Shown: piece by piece, positions 12,391-25,479 of the stretch | How the letters are laid out: every line of letters starts with the position of its first letter | Position numbering within the stretch: position 1 is the stretch's first letter | Origin: Guillardia theta CCMP2712 | Taxonomy: Eukaryota > Cryptophyceae > Pyrenomonadales > Geminigeraceae | Assembly: GCF_000315625.1 (NCBI RefSeq) | Contig: NW_005434581.1 | Span: 37,830-74,878, forward strand | DNA: 37,049 nt | Direction of reading: 5' to 3' | Notes under the pieces: model-generated | What the model was told of the DNA's origin: nothing | Database searches by the model: none | What the model saw: the letters and a program-made list of their open reading frames with translations, nothing else | Position numbers and translations under genes: made by a program

Positions 12391-13755
12391 GTTGAGTAAA
12401 GTATTTGATGAATTTTATCCAGAAATAGTCGTGGACATGACCTCTCGTTTTGAAGAGCCGGACTACCCCCACCCTCACGAAATCATATGTTACCCACCCC
12501 TTGAACCCCGAAAATTAAAGAGGCGATGACCGGTGCTGTTGATAGTGTGGATCCGCCTCTTGCCTGCAGGCAAACATTTCCCTGTATTGTTTGAAATAAT
12601 CAATTTCAATTTCGAATTATTCATTGTAAATTGAATAATTGAACAAAAATCCAGTCTTCTGAACTTGAGGTGAGCAGGGTGGCCACAGGGTGATGCCTGC
12701 TCGCATGCACACATAAGGGGTACCTGCCCGTCGTGGGTACTCGACCTACCCCGTTTTTCAGGTAAAATGCAGTGAAATAGGGGGGTAGTGAACAGGATAG
12801 GGTACTCGTTGATATTCGAGGAGGGGTACGAGGAGAGTTGATTGGACACTACCCGTACCCGACAGGATGAGATCGGAAGGTGTAAATGGGGGGTACTTGA
12901 TGAGGGGTGGTGGGTGATTGAGGGGTTCCTAGACCCATGGAATTGACAACAGTGGTTGCCTGTAAAAGAGGGGTGGGGTGGGGTGGAACACGGTATGAAT
13001 TAAGCAGGGGTGCTCATCTTTGTTACAGTAGGGTGGGGTGGCCAATATTTGAACGTGGTTGGTACGTTTGAGGCTACCAAGTAGGGGTGGTATTGGGGAC
13101 CTGACGGAAGTCTAGAGATAAGGGTGGGTCTGGTGAAGAAAGGAATATGGTAGGGGTCGGGTAGTCCTGACCGGGGGTGGTCCAGCATTTGCCGAAGGCA
13201 ATGGCTGCGAAGGGGCCTTTGGGGGAGGAAACGATCGAGAGAGAGGAGGAGAAGGTGGAGATAGCAACAAGAAGGAAATCTGCATGATGAGACTTTGGAT
13301 TACTGCACTTGAACTGTCTGTGCCTGGTAGTGCTGACCTGTCTGACTCTCTGTCACGCTGCAATGTTTGTTCAACAGTCTATCAAATAAGCCAAGGGTTG
13401 AGTGCAGCAGCTGGCAGTACTTGGTGTGACAGCATCAATCACATGGTAGCTTATGATCTGAATTAGAAGGCCAATCCTGAAGTTGTAGAATGCTATGGTG
13501 GGTGAGACCAGGGAAATGGACCCGGGAAGCAAGACATGTCAACAAGATGGAGGGTTTTATGACAGACTTGAATAGTCATATCATTGAGATTGAGATCGCG
13601 TGCTGATATTATCGGTTGTGTTGTTTGTTAAGTGAAAAGAATGTTTTGTTGCGAAACACTCACGAGCAATCCTCTCAAGATTCAAACGAAGGAAGAGATC
13701 CATGGGCCAAGTGTTGTCTGCCATTCGAGGATAAGGTGAAGCCAGTTGGCCACCC
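12391..13755. other. Intergenic with G-run clusters, no gene seen
   Basis: 12460-13200 carries many GGGTACTC, GGGGTGGGGTGG and GGGGTA-type runs similar to the C-run region 8500-8840. The rest is ordinary sequence leading to the promoter of the third RWP-RK gene. No ORF here shows a domain. Confidence 0.55.
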
Positions 13756-15945
13756 ATGGATACCAGCAACGTGATGTCAAATAATATCGGAGACGACATG
13801 CAGCCTGCCAGGTTGTCCTCGAGCACTCATGCTCCGACTGACCTTCTGTCCTCCAGTCAACTACCCCATCAGCCCAGCACTGAAGGATCTCCCAGCAGCG
13901 GGACAGGCCGGCCGTACCTCAACAGAGAGGTGCGCTCACCGTCTTGTCCTCGTAGGATGACACGATAACTCAGGTGCGACTGGATGAGCTCTCCAAGTTC
14001 TTCAACCTGCCGGAGAAGGCAGTCGCCAAGGAGCTCGGGATCTGCCTGACGTCCTTGAAGAAGCTGTGCCGCTCCTACGGCATCACGCGATGGCCGTTCA
14101 GAAAGCTGAAGAGCTTGCAACGGACAATGAAGAAGGTGGAGACGGAGTCGCAGATCATCAACGCCTGCAGCAGCAACAACACGGCGACTCCGGTGGATCC
14201 CAACAAGACGAGTGAGCGCGGGAGGCTGAGCTGCGAGTTGTGCCTCTCACCTTCTTGACAGATTCCGGGGAGGTCAGGCGCAAACCTTACACAGTTGGTA
14301 ACAAGACCGTCTTCCTGAGCGATGAGGAGCTCGAGGTGTACAAGATGACCATGGGAAAGGATGCGAACAACGAGCTCAAGCCGACTCCCCTCGTCACCCT
14401 TGAGCCCTCACTCTTCAGCAACGCCAATATGCAGGCCGCAAGCAACGCGCTTGCGAGTGTAGCGCGAGGTAGCGGAGTAGCTGCGGGAGCGTGGGGAGGA
14501 GGGAGCTACGAGGGGAACAACGACGAGGAGAATCCTCCGATCTCAGCGGAGGTCAAAGGAAGAACGCTGCTCATCGTCAACTGGTCGAGCTTGTGGTCGC
14601 AGGCACACCTGAAGATCAAACTGCTGGACCCGCTCGAAGGGGTAGAGCCGTAGAGATCGAGGAGCCTCAGCGTGACTTGCCTCCTCCCAGGTGTCTCTCC
14701 GTGTCTCGCCTGATGGCATCCGAGCCGAGCTCGAGTTCGCCACGGAGGAGACGGCGAAGCGCGCGCACAGGATCTGCCAGATGGCGGAGGTGCAGGCGAT
14801 GCAATCGGCGATGAGCACGAGGTGACGTCTGCTGGTTCTCCTGCCGCTCTCCTGATGCGCTTGTCCCTCCAGCTCGGCCTATCCGGCACCCAACATGCAG
14901 GTAAGAGAAATCTCTTGCTCGCGCGTTGAAGTCTGACGATCCCTTGCTGCAGAACCCTCCGTCGCAGATGACGAGCGTGGGAACAGCAGGGACTGACTCT
15001 GTCTTCCAACCTTCCTCCTTGAGCGGGAGCGTGCACTCACTCTTGTCAGGTTCGTTGCTGCCGCTCATGCACCCTCCCTCCCCTTCCTCCTTCGTGCCTC
15101 TCATCCTTCCCTTGCTCCGTCCCTCCTGCATCTCTGCGCCTCCAGCCCCTTCCTCCTTCCTCGTCCTCTACTCCTCTGTTGCTTCCTCCCGTCCTCCTCT
15201 CCTCACTCGGTCATGCTGAGATCGTCCTCCAGACAACTGCGGGATCCAGCCTCCTTCCACCCACATGACCCAGAGCATGTGGACGTCGCTGTTTCCTGGG
15301 AACCCCTCCGCTCTTCCTCCTCAGAGCCTCACAGGCGCCGGAGCTCCCTTCCCCCCCATGGGCCACAAGAACACTCCTCCTCCTCCTCACTGGGGGAACG
15401 GCCCACGGCCCCCCTTCAACGAGCAGCCTCCCAAACAGATCGGACTCCTCGGAGAGATCTCCTCCCCTCCGATCTCGAGCGCAGGGATCAACCTCTTCAT
15501 GGAGCAGGGGACAGGAGCGCCGCTGTCCATGGGGACGAGTTTCAAGTAAGACCACCCCCTGCCACTCCAAATGGACCACCACTACCTCCTCCTCCCCTGC
15601 GAAGGCCCTGACAGTTGTTACAGTCCTCTCTTTCCTGCCGGGATGTTTCAGTCCGGACCCATGGACGGCACCAGCCAGGGGATGCAGGGGATGCAGGGGA
15701 TGCAAGGTAGCTCCCTCACTCCTCCTCCTCCCTCTACTCCTCCTGCTTCTCCACCTCCTCCCTCTCCTTCCCTTCTCACTCTGCGAGACTCCAGGACCCC
15801 CCATGGCACCAGACAGTCATGGAGGACGACAAGCGCCTGCCTACTTCCAGCGCAGCCGTAAGTCTCCTGCACCTCACCTCCTCTCTCCTCTCCTCTACTT
15901 GTCACCTTATCTTTTCCCCCAGGCTTTGACATCCGAAATTACTGA
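13756..15945 (+). CDS. RWP-RK domain transcription factor, third gene, 10 exons, 512 aa
   Basis: Putative DNA-binding regulator. Exons: 13756-13929, 13974-14211, 14262-14641, 14691-14821, 14873-14900, 14953-15049, 15233-15545, 15615-15706, 15795-15857, 15923-15945. The total is 1539 nt, in frame throughout. The RWP-RK domain lies at residues 59-106: VRLDELSKFFNLPEKAVAKE, then a helix with LGICLTSLKKLCRSYG, and the canonical core RWPFRK at 97-102. A second conserved-looking block follows around GRTLLIVNWSSLW and KIKLLDPLEGVSLRV, which I do not recognise. The C-terminal half is rich in Pro, Ser, Gly, Met and Gln, with GMQ repeats, as in many transcription activators. The end is SRFDIRNY. Two choices are open: the first intron may be 26 nt (13930-13955), and exon 8 may start at 15624. 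It is only distantly similar to copies A and B. Confidence 0.88.
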
Positions 15946-16062
15946 AAGGAAGAGTGGGAGGGAGGAAGAACGTAGAGTGCTTGTAGTTGTATCATGAAAG
16001 AATGAAACTGTAACAGACGAGATTGAAAACAAGATTGAAGACAAGATTGCCTTTTCCTCCTT
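15946..16062. other. Short convergent intergene
   Basis: 117 bp separate the stop of the third RWP-RK gene from the stop of the minus-strand gene at 16063, so the 3' UTRs probably overlap. No poly(A) signal is clear. Confidence 0.6.
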
Positions 16063-17631
16063 TTATACAACGTTCTTCACATCCTCTGCAATGTCTCGCC
16101 CCAACTCTCCGAACCAGCTTCCTGACCGTCTTGTCTCGCTTCCTCCCCCGTCCTCTCGTCTTCCCCCTCCACCATCTCGGTCAACTCGCCCCCTCCCCTC
16201 GTCGCTGTCAAGTCCATGAAAGTGACGCCCGCGCCCCTCCTCACTCAGACGAGCGTGCGATGAGCGAGGACTCTGACAGAGAGTTAGAGGAAGGGCGAAG
16301 ACAAGGACGAGCACGTGGACAAGCACAAGCACAAGTAAAGGCTCACATGAAAGAGTGGGGAGTAGCGGTGGAGCAGACGCGAAGAACGCGAGGAGCGAGC
16401 AGCTCGCATGCGGCTCAAGTCGTCGTGAGTGGAGGACAGAAGATGTTGGAGAAGGCGCTGAGCTTCAACCCTCCTCCTGCAAGATGTTGAGGAGAGGAGG
16501 AGAGAAGGAGGAGCACAGTACCGCTGTTGGGCATCGTGTGGGTCCAAGATCATGCTTCCAGGCTCCTGCTTGTCGCTGCTGTAGACAGGCAAGTGAGAGT
16601 GAAGAGAAGGCGAAGCAGCAGCAGCAGCAGCAGCAGCAGGCAGCAGGCAGCAGGCAGCAGGCAGCAGGCAGCAGGCAGCAGGCAGCAGGCAGCAGGCAGC
16701 AGGCAGCAGGCAGCAGCAGTCAGGTCACCTCAAGCCCTGCTCCCTCCTAGAGACCTTCAGCGAGCATCATCAGGGAGGGTGTGAGGAGGAGATGAAAACC
16801 TTCAAGTCGCTTCTCATGCGGGAGATCTTCTCCTTCGCCACCTCCGTCTGCCTTGACGTCAGTGGGAAACAGCCATGGAAGATCACCAGGACGAGCAGCA
16901 CGAGGAAGAGCTGTGCTGGGGAGGGGGGGGGGCTGGGGGAGGAGCAGAAGGGGGGTGGGTGTCCCTCGCCTTGGCAGTATCAGTGGCGATTCTCGAGAGG
17001 ATGGATCTCAACCAGGGGTCTCTGCCACCCCCCGCGTCAGCCCCACCTGCCTCTCAGCTGCCCTTCACACCTGCTCGTGTCAACCTTGTCCAGCAGATGT
17101 CGAGCTGCTTGCTCGAGCTGCTGCTCGCTCTGCACGGGCATGAGGGAGGAGGCAGCAGGGGATGGAGCAAGTGACCTTCAGCTGGGCTTGTCGCTGGTCC
17201 TGCTGCCTCCTCCTGTCCCTCAACTTCTTGAGCAGCTCGGGGCTGTCGGCGACTCGCTTGCTCCTCCGCATGTCGGCCTGAGAGACAACCTGGAGGAGGA
17301 TGAGTAGAGGTCCTAAGGAACGACAGCGAACGAGAAGGAGAGACGGAGGAGGAGGAGAACGAACAGGAGGGATAAGTTGTGGAGGAAAGGAGAAGAGGAG
17401 AAGAGGAGAAGAGGAGGAGAACCGAGTTCACAGCAGCTCCTTCATCTTCTTGGTGCGTGCCGGCGTCTAAGGAGCAGCAGATCATTCATGCGCTTCCTCT
17501 CTGTCGCCTCACCATGGAGTGCGAGGTTGTACGTCTTGTGCTTCACTGTGCTCAGCTTATGCAAGACCGTGTTGAAGCCGAAGAGCCTCCCCAGCAGCAG
17601 ACGATCAGCTGAGGTGAGGCCAGGAGGTGAG

Positions 17632-17674
<43 letters not shown>

Positions 17675-18038
17675 CTGAAGACAGGATCCGGTGAGGAGCA
17701 TCTCTCCTTTGCTTGAGCTTGTAGAGTCGAAGTTTCGCCTGCTGAAGAGGAAGATGAGGGAGAGCAGCAAGGGGTTCCTCCCAACCTTCTTCCTGCCAAC
17801 CTTCTTCCTCTCCTCTTGTGCTCCTTCGTTCCTCGTCCTCCTCCTCAAGCTCCTCCTGCCGCTGCTTCTCTCTCGAGGATCCTTCTCCTGCTTCGCTCGA
17901 GAGCTCCAGTTGCCTCCAGCTGAGCTGAGGCCGCGAAGAGCATCATGCACGAGCCCAGCTGGGAGTTCCGTCATCCAGTTTGGCACCTGAAAGAAATGGA
18001 GGTCAAGGGACGAGGACGAGGAGGCACGAGGTACGAGG

Positions 18039-18071
<33 letters not shown>

Positions 18072-18473
18072 CAGGCAGATAGGCAGACAGGCAGGCAGAC
18101 AGGCAGGCAGACAGGCAGGCAGGCAGGCAGGGAAGAGTTGAGGTCAGTTTTTCTTCATCTCTCACATCATCTTCAACTTCTTCGAGGATCTTGAGGGAAC
18201 TTTGAACCTTCTTAGAAGAATCTTGAAGCTCCTGCCGATGCAATCATACAGCAAAAGCAGCAGCACCAGCACCAGCACCAGCACCAGCACCAGCACCAGC
18301 AACATCCATCTTACCTTCTGTGCTGCCCGCAGTTGTGGGTTTTTATTCTCCAGCTCGACTCGCATGTCTTGACGAGGGTCGACTAGGAGGGACAAGGAGA
18401 CGAGGACGAGGACGCTCGTCAGCAGCAGGAAGCGCGTCCGGTCAACCTCTTCGTCTCCTCCCGCACGTCGCAT
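16063..18473 (-). CDS. Predicted single-pass membrane protein with coiled-coil segments, unrecognised
   Basis: Start ATG at 18473 with an in-frame stop just upstream. Exon 1 (18315-18473) encodes a short N-terminus, then the hydrophobic segment FLLLTSVLVLVSLSLLV, a likely signal anchor. Other exons that join in phase are 18166-18231 (DSSKKVQSSLKILEEVEDD), one beginning at 17996 (VPNWMTELPAGLVHDALRG), 17513-17608 (LLLGRLFGFNTVLHKL), 17176-17312 (RRSKRVADSPELLKKLRDRR), 17071-17129 (SEQQLEQAARHLLDKVDTS), then DPWLRSILSRIATDTAKA, QTEVAKEKISRMRSDLK, DPHDAQQR, VEAQRLLQHLLSSTHDDL, and a final exon ending IAEDVKNVV at 16063. The charged helical stretches suggest coiled coils. The middle part (17620-17990) and the joins near 16900 are uncertain. 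No family recognised. Introns carry several microsatellites. Confidence 0.62.
16616..16722. repeat. (CAG)n and 7-bp GGCAGCA tandem repeat, intronic
   Basis: A short CAG run grows into about twelve copies of GGCAGCA. It lies in a predicted intron of the minus-strand membrane-protein gene. Confidence 0.88.
18041..18131. repeat. (CAG)n then GCAG/ACAG tetranucleotide repeat, intronic
   Basis: CAG run followed by variants of GCAGGCAGACAG. It lies in the second intron of the minus-strand membrane-protein gene. Confidence 0.85.
18252..18303. repeat. (CAGCAC)n repeat, intronic
   Basis: CAGCACCAGCACC-type hexamer run in the first intron (18232-18314) of the minus-strand gene. The same hexamer family occurs in coding sequence at 20285-20332. 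Confidence 0.85.
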
Positions 18474-18910
18474 CCTCCCGCTGCCGCCCTACTCGACCAT
18501 TGAAGAGCCTCCCACGCTCTCGCAACCTGCGCACGTCAAGTGAGATGGCTGGCCCGCTAGTTCCTCCTCCTCCTTCAGGTGACTTCAGAGCTCCTCTCCT
18601 GGGGTCACGAAGCTCAGGTTCCTTCCTCTCCAGACTATCGCTGCCGTCTCATCTCCCCTCCTCTCTACCTCTAGTCGCCATCCCTCGATCCCCCCTCTCC
18701 TCCCTCCCTCCCTCCCTCCCTCCCTCCCTCCCTCCCTCCCTCCCTCCCTCCCTCCCTCCCTCCCTCCCTCCCTCCTACCTTGCTTCATCGCTCTCTCCGA
18801 TGACTTGAGAAAGCAAGGTGGGGGCAGCACCTTAGTCATATTTTCATAGTCCCTTATTCGTTATTTCTCTGCACTTCCCCCTACCCCGATACCGAGGGGT
18901 AAGGGTGGGG
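18474..18910. promoter_or_regulatory. Shared divergent promoter region
   Basis: 437 bp between two divergent start codons. It contains the (CCCT)n tract and a plain segment ATTCGTTATTTCTCTGC about 45 bp before the plus-strand ATG. No TATA box is obvious. A bidirectional promoter is inferred from geometry only. Confidence 0.45.
18698..18773. repeat. (CCCT)n repeat in a divergent promoter
   Basis: About nineteen uninterrupted CCCT units between two genes transcribed away from each other (starts at 18473 minus and 18911 plus). The minus strand reads GGGA runs, which are potential quadruplex or triplex formers. Confidence 0.88.
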
Positions 18911-21596
18911 ATGCGAGCATGGCTGCTGCTGGCGCTGTGGCTGAGCAGCATGGGAGTCGGAGAAGCAGCTGGGGAGAAGCTGGGGAGGGGCTGGAGAGTA
19001 GCTGGAGAGAGAAGTAGAGGGCTCCTGTCGTTTGTGGGCTTCCATCCCAGCTGGGAGAAGCAGCCGAGGGGGGAGAGGAGGAGGAGCTGGGAGAAGGTCG
19101 GGAGGGGAGGGCGGCGGGAGGTGAAGATGAGGGGAGGGAGGAAGCCGTTCGATCCTGATGCCTCGCCCGGCTACAAGAAGCTCACGCAAAGAGAGAACAC
19201 AGCCTCCTTGTGCTTCGCTGCTGTCTGTGGGTTTGCAGCATGGTGTTCCAACTGTGGTGAGGAGGGGGAGGACGAGGAGGAGATGGTGTGGATGGTGAAG
19301 CTGCGCAGGCATGGAGCTGGCGAAGCTGAGCTCATACAAGGCGGCGATGGGGATCATGCGAGCGGTGATCTCGTTCGTGCTGGGGAGGTTGATGTCGAAA
19401 CTCTACATATCAGAGAAAGACCTTGAAGCCTCGTGAGAGACGAACAGACGAGAGACGTGCCATGACGCTTGTGCCAGACTCTACAGCGAGCAGGAGGTCA
19501 AGTACGAGGACAGCAAGTTCCTCCGCGTTGGAGAGGTGACGTAGGAGGAGGAGGAGCAGGAGGGCATGTCGCTGAAGGGGCTGTAGGAGGAGGTTCACTA
19601 CCTGGAGGCGCTGCCAGCAGGAGTGCCCGACGTCGCTGTCGTGTGCGTGCATGGCTTCGGAGCTTCGTGCTCCTCCTATCGGAACGTGTTGCAGCCCCTG
19701 GCTGACTCGCTCAAGGTGAGAGAAGAGACGCTGGAGGAGGAGGAGGGGAGGGGGAAAGGGGAGAGAAGGAATCCTGACTGCTCTCGCACATCCATCCTTC
19801 ACTTTGTGACATATGATTGACCTTCATTCACACCTTCAATCGACAAGCTCTCTCCTCTCCTCTCCTCTCCTCTCCTCTCCTCTCCTCTCCTCTCTTCTCC
19901 TCTCCTCTCCTCTCCTCTCCTCTCCTCTCCTCTCTTCTCCTCTCCTCTCCTCTCCTCTCCTCTCCTCTCCTCTCCTCTCCTCTCCTCTGACTTTGTCCTT
20001 GAGGCGCATGTCATCGCTTTCGACATGCCAGGCTTCGGTCTCACACGGAGAGGACCAGCACTTGCCACCTACGACCCTTCGCCTCTCCTCCTCCAGCTCC
20101 TCCAGCTCCAGGGCTTCGCAGCTCGCAACCTCCCTGTGGTTCTCGTCGGGCACTCGCTCGGGGGTCTGGTGGCCGCCAACTTCCTCCTCGCTCACCCGAC
20201 GCTCGTCGACAGCCTCGTCCTCGTGGCTCCAGCCATAGTAGCGCATGAGAAAGCTCCTGCAGCAGCCGAGGGAAGAGGAGGAGGAGCACCAGCACCAGCA
20301 CCGGCACCAGCACCAGCACCAGCACCAGCAGCAGGAAGAGGAGGTCCGGCTCGCCTCCTGCGATTGCCTCAGCTTGTAGTCAAGGTGGTTCGGGTGGTGA
20401 CTTCCTCCTTGGCGGCGTATCTCACTCAGGTTCTCTCCTTCCCCTCTCCTTCCCCTCACCTTCCCTTCAGCTGCTCTTGCGCTTCTTGTCTCCCGTCTTG
20501 TCGCTTTTTCTTCGACGACTCGTCTATAGGTACCGTCACAGCCCCTCCCCCTCCCCCTCCCCCTCCCCCTCCTCCGGCTCCTCCTCCTCCTCTCTTCTTT
20601 TGCGAGATTTCCAAACAGCGTCTCTGTTTGACATCTTCTGGGCAGCAAAGACTTCTGGAGGAAGGGACTTGCGCTCGCCTACTACGACAGGTGGAGAGAG
20701 AGGGAGAGAGGAAGAAGGAAGAGAGAAGGCAAGGGGCAAAGACAGTGAGAGGACGAGGAGGAGGACGAGGAGGTAGGTTGGAGGCAGGGAGTGACAGAGG
20801 GAGCAGGAAGAGGCTGACGGAGGAGATGATCAAGGGATATCAGCGAGGAAGTTGGGTGAGGTAACACCGCAGCTGAAATTCAGCTGGAGGGTGAATGACA
20901 AGGAGCAGAGGATGGTCGGGAGGTCTAATCCGCTTCTCCCGGTATCGCCTGACGGATGGAAGGTGGGGAGAGGAGGAGGAGGAGGAGGAGGAGGGGAGCG
21001 AGTGACGTGTAGCAGGAGCTTGATAGAGATGGTGCGATCGAGATGGGAGGAGGCAGGCGGGAAGACCGTCGAAGAGAAGCTTGCAAGTGAGAGGCAAAAG
21101 GCGAAGAGGCGGGGGAACGAGCGAGATGAGGAGGGTCTGCTAGGGGACTGGGGAGGAGGGAGGGAGGAAGGGAGGGAGGGAGGTGAGTGTTGTCAGGTGC
21201 TTCTGCACGCATCCTCCTGCTACATGGAAGGGAAGACCGAATTCTCAGCTGCGCTAACAGCCAGAGTCTGTCGAGGTCGCTCAGCTCCTGTCCAGCTGGG
21301 GGTGACAGTCTGTCAGGTTGACCGGAGGGCAGCTGGAGGTGGTCGAGGACTGCGGCCACTGCCCCATGGAAGAGCTTCCGGAGCTGTTCGTGGACGCCGG
21401 TGACTTCACCCCTCCTCTCTCCCCCTCCCCCCACCAACCTCCTCCCCTGGCATCATCTTTTGGTCCCCCTCCCTCCTCTTCCCGGCCTCACTGATCGCTC
21501 ACGTGGGTTTCAGTCGTTCGATTCGTGCAAGACAAGAACAGGAGCGTGAAGGTGGGGGAAGGCGAGGAGCGAGGAGGAGATGCACAAGCGGCATAG
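18911..21596 (+). CDS. Alpha/beta hydrolase with N-terminal signal peptide
   Basis: Serine hydrolase of the alpha/beta fold, about 522 aa. Exons: 18911-19256, 19309-19432, 19478-19535, 19587-19715, 20004-20429, 20471-20529, 20646-20690, 20807-20855, about 20999-21086, 21197-21275, 21317-21399, 21514-21596. The start MRAWLLLALWLSSMGVGEA is a good signal peptide. The core shows VCVHGFG (oxyanion loop, near 198), FDMPGFG, the nucleophile elbow GHSLGG with Ser near 270, KDFWRKGLALAYYD with LTEEMIKGYQR (the lid-like region common in plant and algal members), LLLHGREDRIL with the acid Asp near 455, and DCGHCPMEE with His near 482. The catalytic triad is therefore complete. The substrate is unknown. 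A signal peptide would allow secretion or, if the host has a complex plastid, plastid import. The left edge of exon 9 is uncertain. Confidence 0.87.
19848..19988. repeat. (TCTCC)n pentanucleotide repeat, intronic
   Basis: About 140 bp of TCTCC units with a few TCTTC variants inside intron 19716-20003 of the hydrolase gene. It may extend the polypyrimidine tract before the acceptor. Confidence 0.9.
20285..20332 (+). repeat. Coding CCAGCA repeat (Ala-Pro run) in the hydrolase
   Basis: Hexamer repeat translated as alternating Ala-Pro (about seven dipeptides), between the nucleophile elbow and the next conserved segment. It probably forms a flexible loop insertion in the lid region. Confidence 0.8.
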
Positions 21597-21645
21597 AGGA
21601 CGCTACATAGACATTTACCTTCACCATCGCAATGAACAACTACCC
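21597..21645. other. 49-bp convergent gap
   Basis: Stop codons of the hydrolase (+) and ankyrin gene (-) are only 49 bp apart, so the mature 3' ends must overlap. Confidence 0.7.
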
Positions 21646-24929
<3,284 letters not shown>

Positions 24930-25016
24930 GGTCTCAAGTAGAGCAACCTCCTGCCTGGATGAACTTGTTCGCTTGTGCGCAGGTGATTGATCGATAAAAC
25001 GAATACACCATCTTCT

Positions 25017-25162
25017 ACTCCTCTCCTCTCCTCTCCTCTCTCCTCTCCTCTCCTCTCCTCTCCTCTCCTCTCTCCTCTCCTCTCCTCTCCTCTCCTCTCT
25101 CCTCTCCTCTCCTCTCCTCTCCTCTCCTCTCTCCTCTCCTCTCCTCTCCTCTCCTCTCTCTC
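25017..25162. repeat. (TCTCC)n repeat
   Basis: About 145 bp of TCTCC units with periodic TCTCTCC variants, in a divergent intergene. Confidence 0.9.
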
Positions 25163-25261
25163 TCTTGATGCCCTCAAGGGAGCATTTTTCTAGTTTTATC
25201 CAAACGGTTGGCCCGCCTCATCAGAAACAGTTATGAACAGAAAAAGACAGAAATGACTTCA

Positions 25262-25395
25262 CTCCCCTCCCCCATCTCTCCTCCTCCCCCTCCTCCTCCC
25301 CCTCCTCCTCCGTCTCCTCCTCCCTCTCTTCCTCCGTCTCCTCCTCCCTCTCTTCCTCCCCCTCTTCCTCCCTCTCTTCCTCCCTCTCCTCTTTT
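25262..25395. repeat. (CCTCCY)n pyrimidine repeat
   Basis: Pyrimidine-only repeat about 85 bp before the plus-strand start codon at 25480. Confidence 0.85.
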
Positions 25396-25479
25396 GACTC
25401 CTACTCAGTTACCACCCCCCGCTCTCTCCTTCTCGCTACTCGTCCTCTTCGCTCCTTGTACCATCGCTGCGTAAGAAAC

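Larger units (their letters stand above)
24930..25479. promoter_or_regulatory. Divergent promoter region with long pyrimidine tracts
   Basis: 550 bp between the ankyrin gene start (minus) and the methyltransferase start (plus). It contains TCTCC repeats (25017-25162) and CCTCCY repeats (25262-25395), together about half of the region. The arrangement repeats that at 18474-18910. Confidence 0.45.
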
